In this document: piece by piece, positions 12,001 through 18,569 of the stretch
Numbering within the stretch: the stretch's first letter is position 1
Layout of the letters: each line of letters opens with the position of its first letter
From: a virus
DNA: 64,000 nt
Virus record (IMG/VR): IMGVR_UViG_3300028920_000047
Span: 42,582-106,581 of that record
Direction: 5' to 3' (one strand)
Program-made: the position numbers and the translations under genes
Notes under the pieces: generated by a model
What the model was told of the DNA's origin: nothing
Databases searched by the model: none
Seen by the model: only the letters and a program-made list of their open reading frames with translations

Positions 12001-12610
12001 AATAATCAATAGTTATAGTATCCTGGGCCACATCCCCAAAAACACTTTCTAATAAAACTGAAACAGATTCTCCCCGGCTATTTAAAGCAGCTGTTCCACA
12101 CCACGACGGGCTGTCGATATCTAACGTAAAATAAATAGAGGTACAAATAGCACCATCAACATAAACATGAATATGACTACCGGTACCACAATTAGCTGTA
12201 GTACCACCTATAATAACAATAGAAACATTTGTATCATGATTATCAAGAGGATATGTTATAGCAACACCAATAGAAGAAGTATCATAATAGTCAACATGAA
12301 TAGTATCATAACCAATCAATATACCATCATAGAATCTGGTAACAATTATGTTACCAATACCAGTTAAAGCGGCAGTACCTGAAAAAGAACTATCAGCCGC
12401 GATACTATTACTTGATTGCAAAATATTATTAGTATAAATATGAACAGAATCACCTATATCATAAACACTATTAGCGGTTCCTTGTATAGTAATTACCCTA
12501 ACATTAGTATCATGATTATCCACAGGTGAGGTTATAGTTACCGTATCCGCGAAAATCTGGTAAATAAAAAAAGCAAAAAACAATAATAATAAAATAACAA
12601 TTTTTTTCAT
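6098..12610 (-). CDS. Giant exported protein of 22 tandem Ig-like repeats (2170 aa)
   Basis: A signal peptide (MKKIVILLLLFFAFFIYQIFAD) is followed by 22 repeats of about 90 residues. Each opens with a strand like ITYPADNHDTN, has a central GDTVxIYVN and WSGT, and closes with YDTITVNYF. This spacing and strand pattern resembles bacterial Ig-like adhesin domains. The last about 130 residues (from GNPRLTTYPKP) differ and include VVVDIHAFNDSTIAQLSAVM, probably a terminal functional domain. AGGAGG lies upstream of the start. The same repeats occur in the protein at 1664-3949. Likely a long filamentous adhesin or fibre; whether it is in the virion or on the host cell is unknown. Confidence 0.7.
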   Translation of the reverse strand: MKKIVILLLLFFAFFIYQIFADTVTITSPVDNHDTNVRVITIQGTANSVYDIGDSVHIYTNNILQSSNSIAADSSFSGTAALTGIGNIIVTRFYDGILIGYDTIHVDYYDTSSIGVAITYPLDNHDTNVSIVIIGGTTANCGTGSHIHVYVDGAICTSIYFTLDIDSPSWCGTAALNSRGESVSVLLESVFGDVAQDTITIDYWGNPGINITLPANNSDTDIQIFTIYGTTNDAQAGDTIQIYTDVGLNTTIVIVDDTGNWSGTACVSNYGESVIVIFNGYSGTARDTITVNYFSTPTITINYPGNNHDTNTGIINIGGSVTHAITNDTVVIYTNATYCTTVIVSGYNGSWAGTVSVSNLNDSVWVVLHDQFGRTATDTNVVNYYNTPSIGISYPTNNHDTNINIVNIGGTTAEVGLGSYVYIYNSAGDSTDIFTITADSQNWSGTVSLFSQVGDSVMVILIDQFGVKVYDTITIKYWGIANVQINEPSNNHDTIVNIITINGTTYGSKTGDTVVIYTNTTVNTTVVLASDSGNFSGTAYISNLGDSVWVIMYNQFNARAYDTIVLNFIDTPLAGIIVPEHNSDTNLKTNLITGTTVGTSSGDTVVIYVNNVLNSIAVISGYDNNFSGTAYITNRYDSITVEVHDQFGRNGYDTINVSYVEVQITSPSDGTDTNTKIANVSGTTYNTYAGDTVYIYCDTQFNCLFVLLSDSGNFSGTVSLQHGNSRVWVKILTDSGNIQYDTISVGYFAQPQISFSMIDEYDTNTKSPTFIGTTYNTSIGDTIKIYVGSSYQTQTNLTADSGSWGCTVALSNMSDSVWVKLETRFDSILYDTISVFLHWAGITNITNNTDTNSDSISNVNIDWVGNSSNDTIYLYVNSSLCTSFVTTNETGTFNGTATLTGQADKLWLKMEPYIGVDTNHGGDSVAYDTITINYFANPVLTITYPADNHDTYISIINIGGTSYDVQVNDTVEIFVNNVLNTTVIITSLNGNFFGTAAFSDYGSNLVVKLHDQFGRNTYDTIVIDYFKTPDIAITSPANNHDTYLSTITISGTTVECHGGDTVEITNMYTRSTVYLLTGDSGTWSGTVAISGYNDSIVAILHDTYNRTAYDTISINYFGTPNIGINLSNPTDTNIQKNVISGTSYNTRDSDLVRIYVNTILQATARIVGDSGNWVDTPIIFVGIGDSLVVKLEDSFGRVYYETRTINYYSIPTIQITVPADNHDTNNSFFIIGGIASPTKAGDTVEIYTNTNLNTTVVIVSDNANWSGTAGVSSKGDSLWVVLHDSFGNILYDTITVNKYQTNPGVGIDTPATAYDTCVKVITIYGTSKSSKVGDRVRLYVNGILNSSYTLTADTGSWSGTVSLTNIGDSILARLTNFDSDVYDTITINYIGAPSVVITNFPNNHDTNIQIINVICTTKNTMLGDTIYIYVDNVLNTYAAITYYNQSFSGTAALSETSNNVSVKLVTALTGSVIYDTITVDYYGTILARISYPSNNTDTKISINTIHGTTVNSRNGDTIVLRVNGLTNSITHILTDSGTWSGTVVVGGSDSISVTLEDQFGRTVGNTVTISYYATPTISIGIPGNVNTDTNISMNWINGTTEWSQLGDTISIYVNNILNTTVYVVSDSMSWSGTVVVVSKGDSVTVKLESVLYKTSYYDTITISYYPVFTMAIMSPDTGHDTNISVITISGTTENSKVGDTVQIFDYTGTMNTNIILTSDSGSFSGTCYIAGTPYPIVVAKLANSFNNNLYNDTIQLHYLSETLSLEITYPVDNHDTNTNIIIIGGTTCQTVANVDTVYIYVNNVLNSKYTISADSDNWNGTVYVSSYGDSVSTKLVNQFGQVVQDTITVNCFANNPEIVITSMIDNNDTNVDSGTIFGTSNYSIAGDTLLIFVNSNINDTIILTENNENWSGTFQLNGIGDSVWVKLYNRYDSKVYDTITFSYVLPPSYISITYPDTNSHDTIVSRIIIMGTTRNTRLGDTVQIYVNSVLSSSTNVVSDSGSWIGYANLEGKGDSVIVKLIDQFGQVAYDSITVNFSGNPRLTTYPKPYMERIVQNKVLQAYWDGKGNTYPAIVVVDIHAFNDSTIAQLSAVMEDLYDSGLYEVYDSQILSYATNSAGSDSILINVRTTHRIYIAKTAVYTIIIERFGVNGSACSDGRVDEIEKVYYTVP

Positions 12611-12627
12611 CTTATAATATCCTCCTA

Positions 12628-12924
12628 TTAAGATAAAGCATCATACGCATCATACAATATGGTTAATTCGGCGGCTTCTAAAGTCTTACCCAAGATAGTA
12701 ACATGCCCGGAAACAAATCCGGTTTCACTATCTAATAAATAACCAATAGTGACACAATCAACATCACCGGTTCCACCACTATCAATAATATCCTGCATTT
12801 TACATAATTTTAAAACCGAAGTATAACCATTATCATCCAACACTCTATATTCAGCATCATATCCTTTGTCGAAAAATTTTAACAACTCAAAATTTTGAGG
12901 TACTGTAATAGGATTTGCAGCCAT
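12628..12924 (-). CDS. Small protein of unknown function (98 aa)
   Basis: Begins MAANPITVPQNFELLKF; no signal peptide. Acidic, with a likely alpha/beta fold and a C-terminal helix (AAELTILYDAYDAL). It lies 3 bases after the terminase fragment and 17 bases before the giant Ig-like gene. Possibly a small structural protein of the late operon. Not recognised. Confidence 0.55.
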   Translation of the reverse strand: MAANPITVPQNFELLKFFDKGYDAEYRVLDDNGYTSVLKLCKMQDIIDSGGTGDVDCVTIGYLLDSETGFVSGHVTILGKTLEAAELTILYDAYDALS

Positions 12925-12927
12925 TTT

Positions 12928-13848
12928 TTAATTTGCCTCCTCAATTTTTTCTAATAAATATTCTCTTTCTAAATCTATATCTAACAATTTTCTTACACAC
13001 TGTCTTCCGGTTTCCTGGTTTTCAATTAAAAATCGCTGGTCACCGGAAGCCTTAAAAGTTTTATTATTTTCTAATCTAACCTCGAACATTTCTTTTCTAC
13101 CAGTTTTTACGACTTCAGATAAAACTATATCTTCATCTTTGTTATAAATAGAAATATAACAACCAATCTTATCCCCAATTCTAAACTCCTCATTATTAGT
13201 ATCTTTAAAAACAGTATCTGCAGTCCAACACCCAGCAATAACATCGTCGCCCTGCTGGCCTAATCCCTTCATAAAAGAAGAACCAACTCCAAAAGTAGTA
13301 TAAGGCATTTCTAACCACTCATCTTTTGTACCACGTATTCTTCCTATTTCTCGAAACCAGGGAGATTTTAACATAATTTCATTTAATTTTCCCCAATGAC
13401 CAGATTCTGATAAATTCTTTTTAATACTAAATAAAAACAGTAACAACTTTTTACCTTCTATAAAATCAAAATAGTCATGTGGATTTTTTAAACAGTGAAT
13501 ATAATAGTCGATATAAAGTAAACATAAATCAGCAAGATTTGATTTACCAATACCGATTGGTCCGGAAAGAATTATTTCGCATTTTTTAGGAGAGGAAAAA
13601 ATTTCCTGGAAAGCATCAAGCCAATAACTATATATTTTACCAGCTGCACCGCGTTCACGACTATATGTACTTCTACCTATATAATCTTTATGTTTAACAA
13701 AAGTAAGCACATCTACAGGAATTTCCCAAAAGTCCAAAGCATAAAGATTTTTATAAAGAGTTTTGTCACCGTTAAGAATTTGTTTTAAAGCTTGACTTTC
13801 GTCAACGCTCAAATCTATATTTTTTAACATTTTATAGAACTTATCCAC
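12928..13848 (-). CDS. Large terminase, N-terminal ATPase half fused to a split-intein N-half
   Basis: Residues 1-206 resemble the start of a phage large terminase: a Walker A motif SGPIGIGKS at residues 95-103 and the GLGQQGDDVIAG segment that normally leads into Walker B. At C207 the sequence changes to CWTADTVF...RIGDKIG...VVKTGRKEMFEVRLENNKTF...SGDQRFLI, which fits intein N-terminal splicing blocks. The protein stops after 100 intein residues, so Walker B, the nuclease domain and the intein C-half must be encoded elsewhere; they are not in this window. The block B histidine is replaced by Gln (SGDQRF instead of the usual xxDHRF). The GTG start lacks a clear ribosome site; an ATG lies at 13830. 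Confidence 0.7.
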   Translation of the reverse strand: MDKFYKMLKNIDLSVDESQALKQILNGDKTLYKNLYALDFWEIPVDVLTFVKHKDYIGRSTYSRERGAAGKIYSYWLDAFQEIFSSPKKCEIILSGPIGIGKSNLADLCLLYIDYYIHCLKNPHDYFDFIEGKKLLLFLFSIKKNLSESGHWGKLNEIMLKSPWFREIGRIRGTKDEWLEMPYTTFGVGSSFMKGLGQQGDDVIAGCWTADTVFKDTNNEEFRIGDKIGCYISIYNKDEDIVLSEVVKTGRKEMFEVRLENNKTFKASGDQRFLIENQETGRQCVRKLLDIDLEREYLLEKIEEAN

Positions 13849-14266
13849 CTTGCAAAAATTTTATTATATTATTAATATAAAAATTTATAATAAAGTTATC
13901 GGTTGTTTTGTATAATGGCTAAAATAAACTTTTAAAAATTTATATCCAAAACAATAAAAAATCTGGGTACTGGTCTGTTCGTCGCGATGGTTGTATTTTT
14001 ATCCCGTCTCTCTTTCTAAAACACTTATATATATATATAAAATAGTTTTAAAAAGGTATATCTACTTTAGTAGATATACCGTCTGAAACTGTTTCAAACA
14101 TATTTTTACATTTATGTTTTTGTAAAAAATAAAAGACTGGGAATCAAAAAACCTAACCCTCACAAATAAGTTAAAAGGAAATTTTTTGTCCAGTACTGAA
14201 AGTTTTTATAGTAAAAAAATATAAGATATTCAATGAAATTCCTCCCAGAAAAAAGTAATATAAGGC
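13849..14266. promoter_or_regulatory. Divergent intergenic region with three palindromes
   Basis: This 418-base gap separates the minus-strand late genes from the plus-strand early operon, so promoters for both should lie here. Visible elements: TATAAT at 13911-13916; an 11-bp perfect hairpin at 14055-14080 with a TTTA loop; a 13-bp palindrome TGAAACTGTTTCA at 14084-14096; and an 8-bp inverted repeat TTTTTACA/TGTAAAAA around 14103-14128. No ORF with a ribosome site was found. It could hold operators or a replication origin; I cannot decide. Confidence 0.5.
14055..14080. repeat. 11-bp perfect inverted repeat (hairpin)
   Basis: GGTATATCTAC pairs exactly with GTAGATATACC across a TTTA loop. No T-run follows on either strand, so a terminator is unlikely. 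Its position in a divergent promoter region favours an operator, an RNA leader hairpin or an origin element. Confidence 0.6.
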
Positions 14267-14821
14267 ATGAAATATCAAAATATAAAGTTAAATATAGTTT
14301 TAGATAAAGAAGTTATTGATATTGATATTACAGCTGAACTATCTATCAATAAAAACGTTTATCTGGAATATTTTAAACAACCTGCAAAAGCAGCCTTTTT
14401 TGCTGCATTGTGGGCAAGAGTTAAAAATAAAGAAGATAAAGCAAAAAAAATATATGAAGATTATAAGGATGCAATAGAGGTTTATAAAAGTAAAAGAGCT
14501 CAAATATTAAGAACTCAGTTTAGTGATTTAGCTGTTACAATTTTAAAAGATTTTATAAAAGAAAAAGTTAATATTGATAAAAGAAAAATTTCTATGCAAA
14601 AAAAGGTTAATAAATTATATGATGACTATTTATACTGGAAAAAATATGCAGATATGTTAGAAGGTATTAAATTTGCTTTTAACCAACGAAAAGATATGTT
14701 AATACAAATCGGTACAGATAGTCGATACCAGGATAATCAATATAAAGGTGTGCCGACCGCTGGTATTGAAGAAAACATATCTGAACTTGATAGATTTAGA
14801 AATAAAAATAATAGGGAGTGA
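14267..14821 (+). CDS. UvsY-like recombination mediator (putative)
   Basis: A 184-residue, mostly helical and charged protein. The segment around residues 120-150 (YLYWKKYADMLEGIKFAFNQ, RKDML) matches the pattern of phage UvsY-type proteins, as does the earlier AAFFAALWARVKNKEDKAKK. UvsY loads the UvsX recombinase onto SSB-coated DNA. Location supports this: it is directly followed by the gp32-like SSB and then the RecA/UvsX gene. No strong ribosome site precedes the ATG. Identification is by pattern and context only. Confidence 0.5.
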   Translation: MKYQNIKLNIVLDKEVIDIDITAELSINKNVYLEYFKQPAKAAFFAALWARVKNKEDKAKKIYEDYKDAIEVYKSKRAQILRTQFSDLAVTILKDFIKEKVNIDKRKISMQKKVNKLYDDYLYWKKYADMLEGIKFAFNQRKDMLIQIGTDSRYQDNQYKGVPTAGIEENISELDRFRNKNNRE

Positions 14822-14825
14822 AAAT

Positions 14826-15005
14826 ATGGCTATTTTTACCCATAAAAAAAAGACAGAATTATATATGACGGATGAAAAAGGTAAAATTACCAGGAAAAAA
14901 ATAGTGCCGGAATTTGTTAATGATGCAACCTGGCATCATTGTGCTAAATTTAATGTTTATTATATTTTCGGCATTCCTGTATTTAAAATACAGAAATATT
15001 CTTAA
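14826..15005 (+). CDS. Small basic protein of unknown function (59 aa)
   Basis: The ATG at 14826 has GGGAGTG upstream, preferred over an in-frame start 78 bases earlier inside the previous gene. N-terminal half is Lys-rich (HKKKTEL, GKITRKK); the C-terminal half carries NDATWHHCAKFNVYYIFGIP. It lies between the mediator-like and SSB genes. Not recognised. Confidence 0.5.
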   Translation: MAIFTHKKKTELYMTDEKGKITRKKIVPEFVNDATWHHCAKFNVYYIFGIPVFKIQKYS

Positions 15006-15024
15006 AAAAGGAGGAAGGTGTTTT

Positions 15025-16707
15025 ATGGCAATTGATGTTACAGGTATGCAAAAAAGAGCAAAAAGTCGAGGGGGGAAACGTAGCCGTGGTGGCGGCAAAG
15101 GTAATCGTAAACAGCGGGCAAAAAAGGAATTTGTGCTTCAGGAAGGAACTAACGATATTCGAATAGTTCCGTATATTATGGATTATTTTAAAAAGGATTT
15201 AAAAGATTTTTCCTATACTTATTGGGTTCATTGGGGTGTTATTGCCGGAGAGCCTATACTATGTCCGAGAAATGTAGGTAAACCTTGTCCAGTTTGTGAA
15301 CTGGTTAGAGAACTTTGGGATAGTGATGATGCAAATGATAGAGAGCTTGTCAGAAAACGATTAAAAGGTCAAAAGGAACATCTTTTTGGAATTATGAGTC
15401 GGGATAATCCCAAGGGTATTCAACCAATGTTTACCGGTCCAGATATTCATAATCAAATTGAAGAATTACTTTTTACTCCAAAGTGGACTCGTAAAGGTGA
15501 TTTTTTTGATTTCAAAAATGGACGTGACTTATCCATTACAAAAAAAATTGATGGGCCAAGTCCTCGGGATACAAGTTATAATGTAATACCCGATGCTGTT
15601 AGAAATTGTACTAAAGATTTACCAAAGGACTGGAAAAAGGAAATTGAGAATCTTGCTAAGGCGCTACCAAAACTTTATAGCTATGATGAATTACAGGAAA
15701 TGTTAAATAATCGTGGTCAAAATAAAAGCGAAGCCACATTACCGGAAGATATGTACGATACTACTTCAGTTGCTACAAGTAATTCAACTAATGACGATGA
15801 TGGTGATGATGGAACGGAATTTAATAAAAATGATAAAGTTGTTTATGACGGTGATAAAGCTATTGTACTTGAAGCAAGTGAAGATTACATTAAAATTGAA
15901 ATGATTGATACCGGTGAACAATTTGAGTTTGAGCCTGATGAATTTAATTTATTAGAACTTGTTGAATCTGATGAAGAAGAGGAAGATTATGAAGAAGACG
16001 ATGAGGAAGAAGAAGAAGATTATGAGGAAGAAGATGAAGAAGAAGAAGAAGAAGAAGATGAGGAAGAAGATGAAGACGATGAGGAAGAAGAAGAAGACGA
16101 TGAGGAAGAAGAAGAAGACGATGAGGAAGACGATGAGGAAGATGAGGAAGATGAGGAAGATGAAGACGATGAGGAAGATGAAATCCCATCCGGCATGATT
16201 GTGTGCCCCGCTTGTGAAGGTTCGGGAACAAGCTCGCGTGGAAAAACTTGCCGACCATGTAAAGGCTCAGGATACATTCCTGCACCTGAAGAAGAACCAG
16301 GTAATAATGAAACAAAATGTCCCTTTGCTAAAGGTGATGAGGTTATTTACGACGGTGATAAAGGCACTGTTCAATCTGTTAATAATGATGGCGTAATTAC
16401 GGTTATGTTATACGATAGTGGTGATGTGTTTGAATTTGAACCGGATGAATATAGTGAGTTAAAACCGGCACCAAAATTGAAAGAAAAATCGAAAAAGAAA
16501 AAGAATATAAAAAAACCCGCAAAAAAAAATCCGGTAAAAGCCTCACCAGTAAAAAAGAAGCAAAAAAGTAATAAGAAAAAAGGTAAAAAAACCCCAAAAC
16601 CTGGCGGCAGAAAACCAAAATGTTTTTCAAATTATCAAGGTAGAACTAAAAAGTGTAGGGAATGTCCTCACAAAAGGTCATGTCAAGAAAAATTTTTAGA
16701 GAAGTAA
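15025..16707 (+). CDS. gp32-like single-stranded DNA-binding protein with long modular C-terminus (560 aa)
   Basis: The start at 15025 follows AGGAGGAAGG. Residues 1-34 are basic (RGGKRSRGGGKG). Residues 40-230 form the DNA-binding core with a zinc site H69, C80, C88, C91, matching the spacing of T4 gp32 (H64, C77, C87, C90). Then come a KOW/SH3-like unit (about 275-312), an acidic Glu/Asp run of roughly 70 residues (315-386), a DnaJ-like CPACEGSG...CRPCKGSG zinc element (393-415), a second KOW-like unit (436-480), a Lys-rich stretch, and a Cys-rich end (CRECPHKRSC). T4 gp32 has about 300 residues and a terminal acidic tail; here the tail is internal and followed by extra modules. Upstream of recA. 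Confidence 0.8.
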   Translation: MAIDVTGMQKRAKSRGGKRSRGGGKGNRKQRAKKEFVLQEGTNDIRIVPYIMDYFKKDLKDFSYTYWVHWGVIAGEPILCPRNVGKPCPVCELVRELWDSDDANDRELVRKRLKGQKEHLFGIMSRDNPKGIQPMFTGPDIHNQIEELLFTPKWTRKGDFFDFKNGRDLSITKKIDGPSPRDTSYNVIPDAVRNCTKDLPKDWKKEIENLAKALPKLYSYDELQEMLNNRGQNKSEATLPEDMYDTTSVATSNSTNDDDGDDGTEFNKNDKVVYDGDKAIVLEASEDYIKIEMIDTGEQFEFEPDEFNLLELVESDEEEEDYEEDDEEEEEDYEEEDEEEEEEEDEEEDEDDEEEEEDDEEEEEDDEEDDEEDEEDEEDEDDEEDEIPSGMIVCPACEGSGTSSRGKTCRPCKGSGYIPAPEEEPGNNETKCPFAKGDEVIYDGDKGTVQSVNNDGVITVMLYDSGDVFEFEPDEYSELKPAPKLKEKSKKKKNIKKPAKKNPVKASPVKKKQKSNKKKGKKTPKPGGRKPKCFSNYQGRTKKCRECPHKRSCQEKFLEK

Positions 16708-16713
16708 AAGGTT

Positions 16714-16750
16714 TAAATATGGGTGTGATTTAAAACCACACCCATATTTA
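16714..16750 (+). terminator. 14-bp hairpin between SSB and recA genes
   Basis: TAAATATGGGTGTG pairs perfectly with CACACCCATATTTA across a 9-base loop. It begins just after the SSB stop and ends 12 bases before the recA ATG, which has no Shine-Dalgarno sequence. There is no T-run after the stem, so it may act as a weak terminator, an RNA-processing site or a translational control hairpin rather than a classical terminator. Confidence 0.5.
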
Positions 16751-16762
16751 TATAATGTTATT

Positions 16763-17770
16763 ATGACAAATAAAAAACTATTAAAACAAATTCAAAAAAA
16801 ATATACCAATTATAAATTAACTCAAACTTTTAATGAATGGTTAAATTTTCCAAATTATGCTTTAAACTATATATGTTCGGGAGATTTCTTTAAAGGTATA
16901 CCAAAAGGCATAATAATTGAATTATATGGAGAACCCTCAACTGGAAAAAGTTATTTATTAAATACTATATTAGGAATGATACAACAAGCCGGTGGTTATT
17001 CTGAATTAGATGATGTTGAAAAAAGATATAAAAAGGAATTTGGTGCTATTGCCGGTATAGATAATAACGAGTTAATTTATTTGAGAAGTAAAACTATAAA
17101 AGAACATTTTGATACGACTAAAGATACAGTACGAGATATTAGAAAAATTGATAAAACTTCATGGATAGGAATAGCTTTAGACAGTTTAGCAATGTTAGTA
17201 GATGCTCATGAAGAGGCAACAAGATTTGATAAGGAAGATATGGGTAAAAAGGCTAAAAATATAAAAAAAGGTATAAGATTAAATTTTGTTGGTGAATTTG
17301 CCGATTTAGGAGTAGTATATATAATTACTAATCACGTCTATTCCTCAATGAGTATGTTTGGACCAGCCAAAAACACCAGCGGTGGCCGGGGTGTTCCTTT
17401 TGAAGCTACTATTAGATTAGAAACAAATATAAAAAAACATATAAGAGATGAAAGAGGAAATACTAAAGGCGTAATATTTGAATTAGTAGCTACTAAAAAT
17501 TCACTAACCGCACCTTTTAAAAAATGTGTAATAGAAGTAGATTACAATAGAGGAATAAAAAAGTATTCTGGTCTGGCAGATATATTATACAGGTTACATA
17601 CTTTAGATAAAAGTAGAAAAAAGTTTAACAAAGCTGATAAAAAAGCAGGTAAATATACTGGTCTATATTTTTATAAAGATAAAAAATTTAGTGATGATAA
17701 AATTAAATATATGATAAAAAAATATCCACAGCTAATGGTAATACCCAAACCAAAAAGGAGAGAAAAATGA
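16763..17770 (+). CDS. uvsX: RecA/UvsX-like recombinase
   Basis: 335 residues. Walker A GEPSTGKS at about residues 55-62, a Walker B-like strand WIGIALDSLAMLV near 135, and the loop region ITNHVYSSMSMFGPAKNTSGGRG, which matches the RecA/UvsX DNA-binding loop area. It catalyses strand exchange for recombination-dependent replication and repair with the SSB and mediator encoded just upstream. The first 40 residues (KKYTNYKL, NFPNYALNYICSGDF) resemble UvsX N-termini. No ribosome site is visible; a hairpin sits directly upstream. The last four bases overlap the next gene. Confidence 0.85.
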   Translation: MTNKKLLKQIQKKYTNYKLTQTFNEWLNFPNYALNYICSGDFFKGIPKGIIIELYGEPSTGKSYLLNTILGMIQQAGGYSELDDVEKRYKKEFGAIAGIDNNELIYLRSKTIKEHFDTTKDTVRDIRKIDKTSWIGIALDSLAMLVDAHEEATRFDKEDMGKKAKNIKKGIRLNFVGEFADLGVVYIITNHVYSSMSMFGPAKNTSGGRGVPFEATIRLETNIKKHIRDERGNTKGVIFELVATKNSLTAPFKKCVIEVDYNRGIKKYSGLADILYRLHTLDKSRKKFNKADKKAGKYTGLYFYKDKKFSDDKIKYMIKKYPQLMVIPKPKRREK

Positions 17771-18210
17771 TAAATATTGAACAAATTGTAAATTCTGTCG
17801 AAATATCAATTAACTCAATGATATATGTATATTTAAAAAATGAGGATAAAAAATTAGGAGAAGAAATGGATATATCTAAATATCCACTATCAGAGGAAAT
17901 TAAAACTTCTTTAAGAATAGAGATTAAAGATAAAATAATGAAACAACTTCTAATTCCATACTTTCAACCAGTGATTAATGATGACCAATTTTTTGCAATA
18001 GGACAAGCAACAAGGTCAGCGCTGCTTCATAATAATCTTAAATCTATGGACTACGATATAAACAAATTGATGGAGTTTCTTAGTGATAAACCTAAACATT
18101 ATTTTTGTTACGAAACTACAGAAAATTCTTCAACAAAAAGTTATATAAGTAAGAAAGAGTATAGTAAAAGAATACATAAACTATTTAAATTTATAAAAAA
18201 TGAAGAATGA
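17767..18210 (+). CDS. Protein of unknown function (147 aa)
   Basis: Overlaps the recombinase gene by 4 bases (ATGA). Largely helical, no recognisable catalytic motif; ends Lys-rich (HKLFKFIKNEE). By position it may serve recombination or replication. Not recognised. Confidence 0.6.
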   Translation: MINIEQIVNSVEISINSMIYVYLKNEDKKLGEEMDISKYPLSEEIKTSLRIEIKDKIMKQLLIPYFQPVINDDQFFAIGQATRSALLHNNLKSMDYDINKLMEFLSDKPKHYFCYETTENSSTKSYISKKEYSKRIHKLFKFIKNEE

Positions 18211-18508
18211 TATACCAGATAGATATTGTGCTAATTGTGGAACAAAGCTAAAGTCCAGGCAACCAACGGCTAAATATTGTAATAAAAGCGAATGTCAACT
18301 CGCCAGAAAAAGAGATAACAGAATAGCAAAGGCTATTGAAAAAGCAAAAAAAGTAGCTAAAATAAATTTGTTAATTTGTCGTAAATTAAATATGCCTGTT
18401 GAAAATAGAATACCAATGTGTAATGGTTGTAAATTTTATAAACAATGTGAAAAATTTTTATATAAAAAAGTTGAACTATTAAGAGATGGTAGAGAATATG
18501 AACAATGA
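18200..18508 (+). CDS. Small zinc-ribbon protein (102 aa)
   Basis: Starts with a four-cysteine zinc ribbon (CANCGTKL...AKYCNKSEC) typical of small nucleic-acid-binding proteins, then a basic helix (KRDNRIAKAIEKAKKVAK) and a second Cys cluster (CNGCKFYKQC). Overlaps the preceding gene by 11 bases. Probably binds DNA, RNA or a protein partner; specific role unknown. Confidence 0.6.
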   Translation: MKNDIPDRYCANCGTKLKSRQPTAKYCNKSECQLARKRDNRIAKAIEKAKKVAKINLLICRKLNMPVENRIPMCNGCKFYKQCEKFLYKKVELLRDGREYEQ

Positions 18509-18569
18509 AAAAGAGATGAAGTGGTTACAAAGAAAAGAAATTAAAAAGGATATAGAAATTATAAAATGA
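18498..18569 (+). CDS. Possible tiny coupled ORF (23 aa)
   Basis: Bridges the zinc-ribbon gene and the nuclease gene, overlapping both by a few bases, in the same coupled style as other genes here. The product is a charged helix (NNEKEMKWLQRKEIKKD). Weak ribosome site. It may only serve to carry ribosomes to the next start. Confidence 0.3.
   Translation: MNNEKEMKWLQRKEIKKDIEIIK

Noticed and set aside
6098-12610. The regular repeats as a CRISPR array or DNA satellite.
   Set aside because: Repeats are about 270 bp, divergent at DNA level and translate into Ig-like domains in one frame.
15944-16315. Long reading frames on both strands across the Glu/Asp-rich part of the SSB gene.
   Set aside because: They arise from the simple GAN-type repeat; Ser- or Leu/His-only translations in other frames are artefacts of low complexity.
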